A model generated the notes under the pieces. It saw only the letters and a list, made by a program, of their open reading frames with translations, was not told where the DNA came from and did not search any database. The translations under genes and the position numbers were made by a program. Shown piece by piece: positions 17,573 to 26,787 of a DNA stretch of 32,945 nucleotides (positions are counted from its first letter, which is position 1; each line of letters begins with the position of its first letter). Origin of the DNA: Planctomycetota bacterium (GTDB taxonomy: Bacteria; Planctomycetota; Brocadiia; JAJRTI01); NCBI GenBank assembly GCA_024278415.1, contig JAJRTI010000803.1, positions 1 through 32,945 of the forward strand, in the 5' to 3' direction.

Positions 17573-19111
17573 GAACGCGGCCCGGCCGTCGAGCCAGTTG
17601 TACGCGCCGCACAGGCCGGAGCGTTCGGGTGTGATCACGCAGACGTGGTTGGGTGCGAAAGACTGGCAGAGCGTGCAAGAATAGAAGAGTTCGACCGACT
17701 CGTCGGTCATGCCGGCCAACCGCGCGTCGCGGACCGCGTAGGCGTCTCGCGCGTCTTGGAGCCGGGCGGCCACCTCGGCCTCGTCGGTGATGATTCGCAC
17801 TTGCACCTTGTCCACGATCGCGCCGTATTCCTGGTGCAGGCGGGCGTGGAGGATGTCGCCAATGTGGTGTGCCCGCAGCCCGGCGGCGAGGCCGTCTTTG
17901 CTGAAGCGCACCCAGATGATGTCGCGCTGGCCCATGTGGAAGATGCCTTGCGCTTCGTTGAGCAAGCGGTGGACCTGGCGTTCGAGGATAGGCTCGAAGT
18001 CCTTCTGCATCTTCCGGCCGTAGACCTCGATCCAGATGCCGAGAGGCAGTTTGCTGCCCACATCGACCGTGTCAATATCCGGCCCGACGACCTCGATCTT
18101 GCCGTCTTCGACGTCGTCGGATGAGTCCCGCGCGATGCAGAACTCGAACGCGGCCGTGCGGTTGCCGCCCATCTCACAGTGCATGTCTTCCTTGCGTACG
18201 CGCTCGCCTTCGAACGCGGCGCCATAGGGCACGGGCACGGGCACATCGTGGATCGTAATCTTGAGCCCGCGCACCTCGATGGCCTTGGCCACGATCTCAT
18301 CGTGGGGCACGTTGCTCACCACGTGCTCGTACGTGCAGATGCCGGTGGGTAGGATCTGCGGAATGTCGGTGTCCGCGATGACGGGGAAGCCGAAGTTGAT
18401 CGCGCCCGCCGCGTTCGCGTACTTCTCGTCGTCCACCTCGCCGAGCGCGACGACAAACGCGAAGATGCGGTTCTTGTTGTAGAGCAGGTTGCGCCGGAAG
18501 TCGCCCGGCGGCACGCCGCCAAAGGAGAGCGCGGCGCGGGACGCGAAGCCCAGCGAATAGATGGTGGCCGTGATGTCCTTGCCGAAAGGCACCAGGCGCG
18601 TGTCCCAGCCCATCTGCACGCCTTCCTCGGCCAACTGCTCGGCGAAGGATACGCCGTTGGTGTTGCCCGAGATGAACACGTATAGGTTCTTCTGCTGAAG
18701 CTCTCGGGCAATCTTGACCGCGGTCTCGTTGTCCGGCGCGGCCCCGACGATCGCGGCAAAGCCGGGCGCGGTCCCGTCGACGAACTCGATGCCGCGCTCG
18801 CGCAAGATCACGTCGTCGGCCGCGCCGAGCCAGAAGTCCTGTACTGGGGCCGGGCCCACAAGGTACTTGCAGGCCTCGATGATCTCTTCGGCGAAGAGCG
18901 TGGCCATGCCGGCGTCGAGCGTCGGGCCCAAGTAGGGTACCCACGCGCTTTCGCGCGGGGGATCGGGCAACAGGGCTTTGGCCTCGTCGAGGACCTGGCC
19001 AAAGTCGCTGAGCTTCTCGACCACGACGCCCATCATGGAGTAGATGATGGGCACGTAGTAGGCCGTGTTAGGCAACTCGACCGCGCAGTCCTCGCCCTTG
19101 TCGGCGATGGT

Positions 19112-19114
19112 TTA
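19112..19114 (-). other. In-frame TAA at acsB codon 26
   Basis: The TAA interrupts the conserved N-terminal helix region (AEQKLA, stop, TIADKGED) upstream of PNTAYY. The position is variable in homologues; Gln, Glu or Lys would all be one base away. Frame is kept on both sides. Confidence 0.9.
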
Positions 19115-19241
19115 TGCGAGCTTCTGCTCAGCCTGGGCGACAATCTGGTGGGCGCCGCGGATCGCGGCGCTGGCAATGATTCTGGACATGGGATGCGAAT
19201 CCTATCTGCTTCGATGTCTAGTCGGAAAGTGCAGGCCGTGG

Positions 19242-21179
19242 CTATTCGACGGAAAGCTGCCTTCGGTCGTCCATGTCGTAGAGCTTGCGTTCGCTCTCGA
19301 CGTTGATGCCAAGCGCGTCGCGCTTGCGCTCGATGTGGTCGATGACGAGGCCGGGGACTTTCGAGAAGTCGGGCTCGAAGGCCCACTTGCCGCCGGTGTC
19401 GGCCTCGATGCCGTTCGTAAGATACTCGTGCACGTCCGGCGCGCCCTCAACTGGCGACTCCATGCCGAAGACGGTGTACGTGCCGGAGGCCACGAAGTAC
19501 TGGCCAATGGAGATGGCCTTCTCGTGCATCCATTCGAGGCACACGCCTGCCGCGGGCAGGGCGCTGATGTCGTCGCCCAGGCCGCCGGTCTTGACGAGTT
19601 CGCTGAGGGCGATGAGGATGCGGCTGTTGTCTACGCACGCGCCGCTGTGGAGCACGGGGGGCATGCCCACGGCCTCACACACCTCGCGCAGGCCCGGGCC
19701 CGCGGCCTCCATCATCTCGGGCAGTTGGAGGCCGTTGATCGCGCACTGGATCGCGGCGCAGCCCGTCTGCACCACCAGCACGTCGTTGGCGATGAGTTCC
19801 TTGACCAGTTCCACGTACGCGTCCGCGCCCAGGCCCTTGCGCACGTTCACGCAGCCCACGACGCCGGCCACGCCGCGAATGCGGCCGTTGATGATGTTGT
19901 CGTTGAGCGGCTGATACGAACTGCGGAACCGGCCGCCCAGCATGTGCAGGATCGCTTCATGGCTGAAGCCCACGATGGCTTCAGAGTGCGCGTCCGGGAT
20001 GCGCACGCGCTCCCGGTCCCGATGCGCGTAGTTCTCGATGGCCATGGACACGATCTGCTTGGCCGTGTCGAGCGCCTTCTCGTGGTGGAACTCGATGTGC
20101 TCCACGCCGGCGATCTTCGCGCGGGGCGACGTGGTGACCAGCTTGGTGTGGAAGCGGCCGCTCATCTCCGCGTGGCCCTGCATGATGCACTGGATGTCGA
20201 CCACGAGCAGTTCGACCGCGCCCGTGGCCACCGCGAACTCCTGCATGGACATGTTGCCGGCGATGGGGATGCCGTGGCGCACGAGCAGCTCGTTCGCGGT
20301 GCAGCAGATGCCGGCAAGCAGGATGCCTTCGGCGCCGGCGTCCTTGGCTTGCTGCACGAGTTGCGGATCCTGCGTAGCCACCGCGATCATCTCCGAGAGT
20401 TCCGGTTCGTGTCCGTGGACGATGATGTTGACCGCGTTCTCCTGGAGCACGCCGAGGTTCAACTCGCCCTTGAGCGGCGAGGGCGTGCCGAAGAGGATGT
20501 CCTGGAGTTCGGTGGCGACCATGGACCCGCCCCAGCCGTCGGACAGGGAGCAGCGGGAAGCCTGCTTGATCAGGTTGACATAGTCTTGGTCCGAACCCAT
20601 GCTCGTGCGGTGCATGCACTCGGTGACTTCGCGGTCGATGGCCCGGGGCTCGATGCCGAGATCCTTCCAGAGCTTCTGCCGCGGCTGGGGGGCGCGCGTG
20701 AGGAAGCGCTGGGTGCCTTCGGATTTGCCGAATTCGGCAAGCGCGGCCTGGCCCACTTCGAGCGCAAGCTCATCGGTGGATTTGTCGGCCGGGTCGATGC
20801 CCATCCATTGGGCCACATGGCGCAGCTTGCCGGGATCGCGGATTTCGTAGCCCTGGGCCTCGTGCTTGGCGGTGCTGATGAGCAGCTCTGCGACCGCGCG
20901 GCCGTGGTCGGAGTGGGACGCGACGCCGGCCGCCACTGCGCGCACGAAGCCGCGCGCGGCGATCGTGTTCGCGTCCGCGCCGCACACGCCGCAATCGGCC
21001 TTGGGGGAAATGCGGCAGGGGCCCATGTGGCAGTGCCGGCAGCAGACGCCGGTCTTGCCAAACTTGCACACAGGCGTTTGGGCTTCGACGCGGTCCATCG
21101 CGGTCTCGATGCCCTCTTCTCGCATAAACTCACATAGCTTGACCGCGCCTTCGTTGGCGCTGCCGCAGGGGAACCTCAT
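19242..21179 (-). CDS. acsA: Carbon monoxide dehydrogenase catalytic subunit
   Basis: AcsA is the Ni-Fe CO dehydrogenase that interconverts CO2 and CO and passes CO to acetyl-CoA synthase. The 645-residue protein has the N-terminal cluster ligands C38, C46 (D-cluster) and C47, C50, C55, C66 (B-cluster) in CKFGKTGVCCRHCHMGPC and GVCGAD. C-cluster segments follow: HGHEP, GICCTANELL, VDIQC, GVVGCVN, QTGCAAIQC and SGACVD. The start is set by a GAGGAG site and the family opening; a longer frame would add 36 unrelated residues. It lies 43 bp after the receiver-CooC fusion gene and 52 bp before acsB. The gene appears fully intact. Confidence 0.95.
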   Translation of the reverse strand: MRFPCGSANEGAVKLCEFMREEGIETAMDRVEAQTPVCKFGKTGVCCRHCHMGPCRISPKADCGVCGADANTIAARGFVRAVAAGVASHSDHGRAVAELLISTAKHEAQGYEIRDPGKLRHVAQWMGIDPADKSTDELALEVGQAALAEFGKSEGTQRFLTRAPQPRQKLWKDLGIEPRAIDREVTECMHRTSMGSDQDYVNLIKQASRCSLSDGWGGSMVATELQDILFGTPSPLKGELNLGVLQENAVNIIVHGHEPELSEMIAVATQDPQLVQQAKDAGAEGILLAGICCTANELLVRHGIPIAGNMSMQEFAVATGAVELLVVDIQCIMQGHAEMSGRFHTKLVTTSPRAKIAGVEHIEFHHEKALDTAKQIVSMAIENYAHRDRERVRIPDAHSEAIVGFSHEAILHMLGGRFRSSYQPLNDNIINGRIRGVAGVVGCVNVRKGLGADAYVELVKELIANDVLVVQTGCAAIQCAINGLQLPEMMEAAGPGLREVCEAVGMPPVLHSGACVDNSRILIALSELVKTGGLGDDISALPAAGVCLEWMHEKAISIGQYFVASGTYTVFGMESPVEGAPDVHEYLTNGIEADTGGKWAFEPDFSKVPGLVIDHIERKRDALGINVESERKLYDMDDRRQLSVE

Positions 21180-21222
21180 GGGTCGACTCCTCGTTCGGGT
21201 CGTAGTTTGTGGCTGTGTGGCC

Positions 21223-22428
21223 CTAGCTGGCGAGCCGGGCCTCAAGTTGCTGCATGATGGCCGTGGCTTCGGCCAGCAGCATGTCATTGTCGTCGTACGC
21301 CGGGCGGCCGGCGAGGTCGGCTTCGAGCGTCTGCTCGTTGTAGGACAGACAGCCGAGGACGGCCGCGCCGGGAATAGCGTCTTGCACGAACTGCCGGTGC
21401 GCGTCTTTGCGGACCTTGTTGCCCACGACGAAGACGCGTTGGATACCGATCTCCTGCGCGAGCCGCGCCACCCTGCGCGCGGTCTCGGCGCTCCGTTGGC
21501 TGGGCTTCACGAGCACGAGCAGGGCGTCGACACCCTCGACCGTGGCGCGGCCTAGGTGCTCCACACCGGCCGCCATGTCGGCAACGACCACTTCGTCGCG
21601 TTGGAGCATCAAGTGGCCGAGCAGGGTCTTGAGGAACGCGTTCTCGGGGCACGCACACCCGCCCCCGCCTTTCTGGATGCCGCCGAGCACGAGGAGGCGA
21701 ACGCCGTCGCGCTCCACCCAGAACTTCTCGGGCAGGTCCGACACCTGGGGGTTCATCTTGAACATGGCCCCGGCCGCGCCGCCGGAGGAGCCGGTGCGCT
21801 CCGCGATCAGATCCTCCATCTCGGCCAGAGGGGTGAGGTCGCTAGCGTTCTCGATTCCGAGAGCCGATGCCAAGTTTGACGCCGGGTCCGCGTCGATGGC
21901 CAGCACCATCTTGCCTTGGTCGGCCATGATCTTGGCCAGCACGGCCACAAGCGTCGTCTTGCCGGAACCGCCCTTGCCTGAAACGGCGAGTTTCAGCCCG
22001 CCAGCCGCGCCGGCGGGCCCAGGCTGCTGGGCTGAGCACCGTTGGCGGCCGGCCTTCGCCAACAGCGCCGCTACGCGGCTCTTGAGCATTTCGAGATCGA
22101 CAGGCTTCTCCAAGAAGTCTCTCGCGGGCAACTGCGAGTCGTCGATGTCGTCCGCGCTGACACCCAGTGGAAAGCGGGCGTTCACAGACGTGAGCAGAAT
22201 GACGGGTATGCCTCTGAGTTGTTCCGAACGTGCAATCTTGAGCCCGGCCGAGCTGTCCTCGGGGAACATCACGTCCAGCAGGACCAAGTCTGGCTTGCGG
22301 CGTTCGAGAGACTCGAGTCCCTGTTCCGGCGCGTGCTTCACCTCCACGTCGTGGCCGGCATCGAGCAAGACCATGCGCGCGGCCGAGGAGAAATCCTCGT
22401 CGTCGTCGATGATCAGGATGTAAGCCAT
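21223..22428 (-). CDS. Receiver domain fused to a CooC-type nickel-maturation ATPase
   Basis: This 401-residue protein joins two families. Residues 1-128 are a response-regulator receiver: D8-D10 acidic pocket, phosphoacceptor D52 in LLDVMF, T80 and K108 in EKP. After a short Ala/Gly/Pro linker, residues 145-401 are a CooC-type ATPase: deviant Walker A SGKGGSGKTT (150-159), IDADPASN, the C258-x-C260 metal pair in GGGCACPENAF, and VVADMAAGVEHLGR. CooC proteins insert nickel into CODH. The ATG has a GAGGAG site, and the frame directly precedes acsA. The receiver is about three-quarters identical by eye to the single-domain receiver encoded just upstream, so it probably arose by duplication and fusion. 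Phosphorylation control of nickel insertion is inference. I know of no described protein of this design. Confidence 0.9.
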   Translation of the reverse strand: MAYILIIDDDEDFSSAARMVLLDAGHDVEVKHAPEQGLESLERRKPDLVLLDVMFPEDSSAGLKIARSEQLRGIPVILLTSVNARFPLGVSADDIDDSQLPARDFLEKPVDLEMLKSRVAALLAKAGRQRCSAQQPGPAGAAGGLKLAVSGKGGSGKTTLVAVLAKIMADQGKMVLAIDADPASNLASALGIENASDLTPLAEMEDLIAERTGSSGGAAGAMFKMNPQVSDLPEKFWVERDGVRLLVLGGIQKGGGGCACPENAFLKTLLGHLMLQRDEVVVADMAAGVEHLGRATVEGVDALLVLVKPSQRSAETARRVARLAQEIGIQRVFVVGNKVRKDAHRQFVQDAIPGAAVLGCLSYNEQTLEADLAGRPAYDDNDMLLAEATAIMQQLEARLAS

Positions 22429-22487
22429 GGCGACACTCCTCGCTCTCCCCCCACTCGTCTTCAACACCAACGCGCCCCCGGTCAATA

Positions 22488-22516
22488 ACTATAGCGCAAA
22501 ACACATGTCGTGCCTA
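22488..22516 (-). promoter_or_regulatory. Possible sigma-70 promoter before receiver-cooC/acsA
   Basis: On the minus strand, TAGGCA and TATAGT are separated by 17 bp in the 113-bp gap before the receiver-CooC gene. The -10 matches five of six consensus bases and the -35 four of six. Transcription would start about 50 nt before the ATG and would let the acs genes be expressed apart from the nqr genes. Confidence 0.4.
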
Positions 22517-22541
22517 TCCGGGAGGCATGCACACGGGGACC

Positions 22542-22934
22542 CTAACGGTCTTTCCCGGCCTGAGCCAAGAGCGCCGCCACGCGGTTCTTCAGCGCCTCCA
22601 AGTCGATGGGCTTCTCCAGAAAGTCCTTCACAGGAAGCCACGTGTCGTCAATGTCATCTGCACTGAAGCCGAGCGGGAACCGCGAGTTCACGGCAGTGAG
22701 CATGATGACAGGAATGCCTCTGAGCTGTTCCGAGCGCGCGATCTTGAAGCCGGCGGAATTGTCTTCTGGAAACATCACGTCCAGCAAGACCAGGTCCGGC
22801 TTGCGGCGCTCGAGGGACTTCAGCCCGGGCTCTGGCGTGTGTTCCACCTCGACTTCGTGGCCCGCGCCCTGGAAGACCGTGGATGCGGCCATGGAAAAGT
22901 CTTCGTCGTCATCGATGATGAGAATGTAAGCCAT
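22542..22934 (-). CDS. Single-domain response regulator (receiver only)
   Basis: The 130-residue protein is a bare receiver domain with acidic residues D8-D10, phosphoacceptor D52 (LLDVMFPED), a Thr in MLTAV and Lys in EKP. It has no output domain. A 10-residue loop after the fourth strand (NSRFPLGFSADDIDD) is longer than in CheY and is shared with the receiver of the fusion protein encoded next. It follows the histidine kinase gene by 21 bp, so the kinase probably phosphorylates it. It may pass phosphate to, or compete with, the receiver-CooC fusion. This role is inference. Confidence 0.9.
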   Translation of the reverse strand: MAYILIIDDDEDFSMAASTVFQGAGHEVEVEHTPEPGLKSLERRKPDLVLLDVMFPEDNSAGFKIARSEQLRGIPVIMLTAVNSRFPLGFSADDIDDTWLPVKDFLEKPIDLEALKNRVAALLAQAGKDR

Positions 22935-22955
22935 TGCTGAACTCCTCTCGCCGGC

Positions 22956-24434
22956 TTATTCCGGGTCTACACCGGGAAGTTCTGGTGAAAAGTGTAACGT
23001 AAACCGCGTACCATGTCCCGGCTTGCTGGCCACTTGCACGCGAATGCCATGTGTTCGCGCCACATGACTCACGATGGCGAGGCCAAGCCCGGTGGACTCT
23101 CTGTTGTGGCTCACGGCTTCGTCGGTGCGGTAGTACTCGTCGAACACGCGCGGCAGCTTGTCGGGCAGGATACCGATGCCCTTGTCCTCGACGGACACCA
23201 GCGCTTCGTTGTTGCCAGTCTGGCGACACACCACCCGAACATGGCCGCCCTGCCGCGAGTAGTTGACCGCGTTGTCAATGAGGTTTGATAGGAGCATCTT
23301 CATGTGGTCTTCCACGCTCCAAATCAGCGTGGGTTCCACGTCCGCCTCGATGGTGATCCGGTTCGCCTGAGCGACTTCCGCAACGCGGCTAATGGCCCAA
23401 TTGATGATCTCGGCCAGGTCGATCTCCACGTCGTCCGGCCTCCGCCCAGCGGTGGTGCGAAGGTTGGCGAGTTGGAGCATCTGCTGGATCTCGTTGGCCA
23501 GTCGCTGGCATCGCTCGGAGATGCGGGTCACCACGGTGAGGGCGACATCCGAGAGCGGGCCGCAGTAGCCGTTTGTGAGTAGTTGGGCGTTCGCGTGCAC
23601 CGCGGCGAAGGGCGCCTTGAGTTGGTGCGTTGTTTCGAGCATGTGGCGCGTGCGCTCCTCGTGAGCCGCGGCCAATTGCCGGTTGGTCTGGGCGAGCCGA
23701 TGGTCTCGCTCGCGCACCATGACCGAGAGCTTCGACACAAGGTACCAGACTGTGGCGAACACTGCAACGGCAGTCGCCATGTTGACCGTGAGCACGACAG
23801 GCGTCGTGTGGATGGCCTCCCGGACCGCGTCGCTCGCGAACACATCGGTCGGCTGGAGGAGACCCGCGCGTTCCGCACCAATGCAGCCCATGAACAGCAC
23901 GCACGCCATGACAGTGACGCCGAAGGACTGGGCTCTCGAGAAGAAGATGCAGGCCAGCGCAATGTGCAACACGTAGGCGAAGGGGGCGAAGGTGGACAAG
24001 CTCCCGGCCAGATGCACCACGCCCGTGAGGATGAGCAGGTCGAAGGCGATCTGCAGCCAAAGATTCGCTTTGACTTGATCGGCGGCTCTGGAGCGCAGGT
24101 GCGCGATAAACCCCACGTTGCCCACTGACAGGATCAGGGCCACCACGATCGGCCAGTGCGCACCGGGGCGAAGCCCAACGCCCATGAGCAGGTCGGGGAA
24201 CAGGCCCACGGCCCAGAACACCGCGAACGCGAGCACCACAAGCCAACGCAGCCGGCAGAACCATTTGGCGTTGACCACCAGGATCGGCAGCGGCATGGTG
24301 TGCGAGAGCGACTTCGGAATCGCAGCCTTGGCGCTCCCATCGCCAAGCGGCAACTCGTACTCGCCTTCCGGCGCGTCGTCGGCATTGGGTTCGATGGGGG
24401 GTGGACCGTCAGAACTTGTCATAGAAGATGTCAT
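22956..24434 (-). CDS. Membrane histidine kinase between nqr and acs genes
   Basis: The 492-residue protein starts with an acidic soluble tail of about 45 residues, followed by six or seven hydrophobic segments (about 55-235) that form an integral membrane sensor without a large periplasmic domain. A short coiled coil leads to the HisKA domain with the phosphoacceptor His in LETTHQLKAPF. The HATPase domain has an N-box (LSNLIDNAVNYS) and G-boxes (DKGIGI, STGLGLAIV). Its ATG lies 26 bp inside the end of nqrF, so translation is coupled to the Nqr genes. It is followed by two receiver genes. A membrane sensor coupled to Nqr could monitor quinone or membrane redox state; this is inference. A second ATG four codons downstream is an equally possible start. 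Confidence 0.88.
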   Translation of the reverse strand: MTSSMTSSDGPPPIEPNADDAPEGEYELPLGDGSAKAAIPKSLSHTMPLPILVVNAKWFCRLRWLVVLAFAVFWAVGLFPDLLMGVGLRPGAHWPIVVALILSVGNVGFIAHLRSRAADQVKANLWLQIAFDLLILTGVVHLAGSLSTFAPFAYVLHIALACIFFSRAQSFGVTVMACVLFMGCIGAERAGLLQPTDVFASDAVREAIHTTPVVLTVNMATAVAVFATVWYLVSKLSVMVRERDHRLAQTNRQLAAAHEERTRHMLETTHQLKAPFAAVHANAQLLTNGYCGPLSDVALTVVTRISERCQRLANEIQQMLQLANLRTTAGRRPDDVEIDLAEIINWAISRVAEVAQANRITIEADVEPTLIWSVEDHMKMLLSNLIDNAVNYSRQGGHVRVVCRQTGNNEALVSVEDKGIGILPDKLPRVFDEYYRTDEAVSHNRESTGLGLAIVSHVARTHGIRVQVASKPGHGTRFTLHFSPELPGVDPE

Positions 24435-25500
24435 CGGGGGGCAGGCCTTTGCCTTCCAACACTCGCGTGGCCGCCTCGATCATAGGCGGTGGGCCGCACA
24501 TGAAAGCCTGGCGCCTCTGTCCGGGTTCGAGGTACTTGTCTACGGCCAGGTGGATGAAGCCCGTTTCGCCATCCCAGGATTCGTCCGGACCTAGCGGGTC
24601 CGATAGCGCGTAGATGACCTTGAAATTGGGGTGTTTCTTGGCCAGCTCCTGGAACTCGTCGAGATAGAAAACGTCCTTGGTCGTGCGACACCCGAAGAAG
24701 AGCCAGCACGTGCGGTCCGGCCAGCGGTCGTAGATGGAGTATACAATGTTGCGCACGGGCGCCATGCCGCAGCCGCCCGCGACACAGACAATATCGACCT
24801 CGGGATCTTCCGACAGGACGAACTCGCCGAACGGCCCGGTGAATACGACCTCGTCGCCTTCCTGCCAGCTGTGGAGGTACGTCGAACCAATGCCGCCCGG
24901 GACCAAGCGCACGACGAGATCGACAATGTTGTTTTCATACACCGGGGACGCAATCGAGTACGCGCGGAATACCGGGCCATCTGGAGATGGCGCCTGCACC
25001 TGCACGTACTGGCCGGGGCGATGCGATATCTCCTCCGGCTCGCGAAGCCGGAAGCGCAGGCCCTTGGTGTCGGGTGTGAGTTGTTCCGCCTTTTCGCAGA
25101 CCGCGTTGAACAGCTTGACGTTGAGCAATTCGGCGGGTATGCGCGCCTCGATGTCCTCGCGAACCTTCACCTGGCACGCAAGACGCACGTTGCTGCGGAT
25201 CTCCTTGCGCTCCAGGTAGGGCGTCTCGGTGGGAAGGACCGGACCGCCCCCCGAGAGGACGGTGATCTTGCAAAACCCACAGGAGCCCTTGCCGCCGCAG
25301 GCCGAGGGGATGAAGACTTCGTTCTCGTACAAGGCCGACAGCAGCGACTGCCCGCCTTCCACTTCGAGCACGCGCTCACCGGCATTGATGTCAACTTGGC
25401 AGATGCCATAGTTGATCAGCAGCCGCTCGGCCAGGGTCAAGACCGCGGCAAGTCCGACGAGCAGGCCGGAGAAGGCGAGGATGGATAGCGCATAGACCAT
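24409..25500 (-). CDS. nqrF: Na+-NQR subunit F, NADH-oxidising flavoprotein
   Basis: NqrF takes electrons from NADH through FAD and a [2Fe-2S] cluster into the sodium pump. The 363-residue protein has one N-terminal membrane helix (about 3-25), a ferredoxin domain with C68, C74, C77 and C109 (ACGGKGSCGFC, LACQ), the FAD motif RAYSIASP, and a C-terminal NADH-binding domain with GGCGMAP and MCGPPPM, ending in an aromatic residue. Its start is chosen for the typical membrane helix opening at MVYALSILAF. It follows nqrE by 28 bp. Confidence 0.95.
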   Translation of the reverse strand: MVYALSILAFSGLLVGLAAVLTLAERLLINYGICQVDINAGERVLEVEGGQSLLSALYENEVFIPSACGGKGSCGFCKITVLSGGGPVLPTETPYLERKEIRSNVRLACQVKVREDIEARIPAELLNVKLFNAVCEKAEQLTPDTKGLRFRLREPEEISHRPGQYVQVQAPSPDGPVFRAYSIASPVYENNIVDLVVRLVPGGIGSTYLHSWQEGDEVVFTGPFGEFVLSEDPEVDIVCVAGGCGMAPVRNIVYSIYDRWPDRTCWLFFGCRTTKDVFYLDEFQELAKKHPNFKVIYALSDPLGPDESWDGETGFIHLAVDKYLEPGQRRQAFMCGPPPMIEAATRVLEGKGLPPDDIFYDKF

Positions 25501-25528
25501 GTGGCTTCTCTGTGCGATCGCTGGGGGG

Positions 25529-26137
25529 CTACTGGATGGCGACCATGCCGGCAAATCCCATGAATGCCATGGCCATGACTCCAGTCACGACCATGGTGAT
25601 AGCCATACCCTGAAAAGGTCGGGGGATATGGCTGTACTGCATCTTCTGGCGCAGGCCGGCCATAAGCACGATGGCGAGAGCCCAGCCCACGCCCGCACCG
25701 AATCCGAAAGCGACTGATTGGACGAAGGTGTACTGGCGGATGACCATGAAGAGCGCAGCCCCCAAGATCGCGCAGTTCACCGTGATCAGCGGCAGGAAGA
25801 TGCCCAACGCGTAATAGAGCGCCGGGCTGAAGCGTTCGATAAACATCTCCACGAATTGCACGAACGCCGCAATGACCGCGATGAACACGATGAACGTGAG
25901 ATGGGTGAGGTCGGTTGCACACAAAGGGGCATCCGCCACCAACACCTGGTAGTAGATCGCGTGGTTGAGCGCGGTGGTGCACGTCATGACGAACGTGACC
26001 GCGATGCCCAACCCCACTGCCGTGTTGATCTGCCGCGAACACGCAATAAACGAACACATGCCCAGGAAGTTGGACAGTAGGATGTTGTTGGTGAAAATCG
26101 CGGCGATCAGGATCACCAGTGCGGAGGTCTCATTCAC
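25529..26137 (-). CDS. nqrE: Na+-NQR subunit E
   Basis: NqrE is one of the two homologous six-helix membrane subunits that hold the intramembrane Fe-S centre with NqrD. The 202-residue length fits. Conserved family stretches are visible: the TNNILLSNFLGMCSF helix with its cysteine and the AILGAALF segment with a preceding NCA cysteine. The start is GTG with a GAGGAG site, and the GTGA overlap with nqrD couples their translation. Confidence 0.95.
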   Translation of the reverse strand: MNETSALVILIAAIFTNNILLSNFLGMCSFIACSRQINTAVGLGIAVTFVMTCTTALNHAIYYQVLVADAPLCATDLTHLTFIVFIAVIAAFVQFVEMFIERFSPALYYALGIFLPLITVNCAILGAALFMVIRQYTFVQSVAFGFGAGVGWALAIVLMAGLRQKMQYSHIPRPFQGMAITMVVTGVMAMAFMGFAGMVAIQ

Positions 26138-26787
26138 GGCTTTTTCTCCTCCTCAGGCTCAGGTCCGCGCACCGCGTTGAACACCGCGATGAGGAACCCC
26201 AGCGCGATGAACGCTCCCGGCGCGAGGATCATCACCTGGTTGGGTGTGTACCAATCGGCCGAGAGCCACGTCGTGCCGAACACCTTGCCCGTGCCGAGCA
26301 ATTCGCGGCAGAAGCCGATGATGCCCAAGACCACCGCATAGCCAAACCCATTGGCGAGTCCGTCGAGCACCGACAGCATGGGCGGGTTCTGGAGCGCAAA
26401 CGCCTCGGCCCGGCCCATGACGATACAGTTGGTGATGATGAGGCCCACGTACGGGCCGAGTTGCTTCGACATGTCCCAGTAGAACGCCTTGAGGAACTGG
26501 TCGAAGAGGATCACGAAGGTCGCGATGATGGCCACCTCCGCAATCATGCGGATACGCCGGGGCGTGAAGGTCCGCAGCAACGACACAAACAAGTTGGACA
26601 TGGCGCACACGAAGATGAGCGCGCATCCCATGACCAATGAGTTCTCCAGGCGGTTCGTGACCGCGAGCGCGGAGCAGATGCCCAGCGTCTGGATCGCAAT
26701 CGGGTTCGTCGTCCAAACGCCTTCTCTCAGCGTCTGCTTGGCTTTGCCAGGGGCCGACCCGCAGCCAGGTGCAGCACATTCAGCCAT
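26134..26787 (-). CDS. nqrD: Na+-NQR subunit D
   Basis: NqrD pairs with NqrE in the membrane and shares the Fe-S centre. The 217-residue protein has six hydrophobic segments and the family stretches NPIAIQTLGICSALAVT and GLIITNCIVMGRAEAF, each with its conserved cysteine. A cysteine-containing N-terminal extension of about 25 residues (MAECAAPGCG) precedes the first conserved block. The start has an AAGGAGAG site and overlaps the end of nqrC by 8 bp. Confidence 0.95.
   Translation of the reverse strand: MAECAAPGCGSAPGKAKQTLREGVWTTNPIAIQTLGICSALAVTNRLENSLVMGCALIFVCAMSNLFVSLLRTFTPRRIRMIAEVAIIATFVILFDQFLKAFYWDMSKQLGPYVGLIITNCIVMGRAEAFALQNPPMLSVLDGLANGFGYAVVLGIIGFCRELLGTGKVFGTTWLSADWYTPNQVMILAPGAFIALGFLIAVFNAVRGPEPEEEKKP

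Larger units (their letters stand above)
17003..19189 (-). pseudogene. acsB: Acetyl-CoA synthase (acsB) with two in-frame stop codons
   Basis: Read through its stops, this frame encodes a full-length acetyl-CoA synthase of 728 residues, the enzyme that joins methyl, CO and CoA. It is uninterrupted in frame from the ATG (opening MSRIIASAAIRGAHQ) to a TGA stop, but has TAA at codon 26 and TAG at codon 540. All A-cluster ligands are present: C505, C508, C517 and C527 before the TAG, and the nickel-binding C594-G-C596 after it. Similarity continues directly across the TAG (GRAAF, stop, ITPSGPNQPI). Separate translation could give a piece starting at TTG codon 39 (17570-19075) and a C-terminal piece starting at GTG codon 566 (17003-17494); neither alone would hold a complete A-cluster. 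It may be a recent pseudogene, a readthrough gene, or intact with sequence errors. The neighbours acsA and acsC are intact. Confidence 0.9.

Noticed and set aside
17003..19189. Selenocysteine or pyrrolysine coding in acsB
   Set aside because: The interrupting codons are TAA and TAG, not TGA. Pyrrolysine uses only TAG and would not explain TAA, and these positions are not pyrrolysine sites in any known family.
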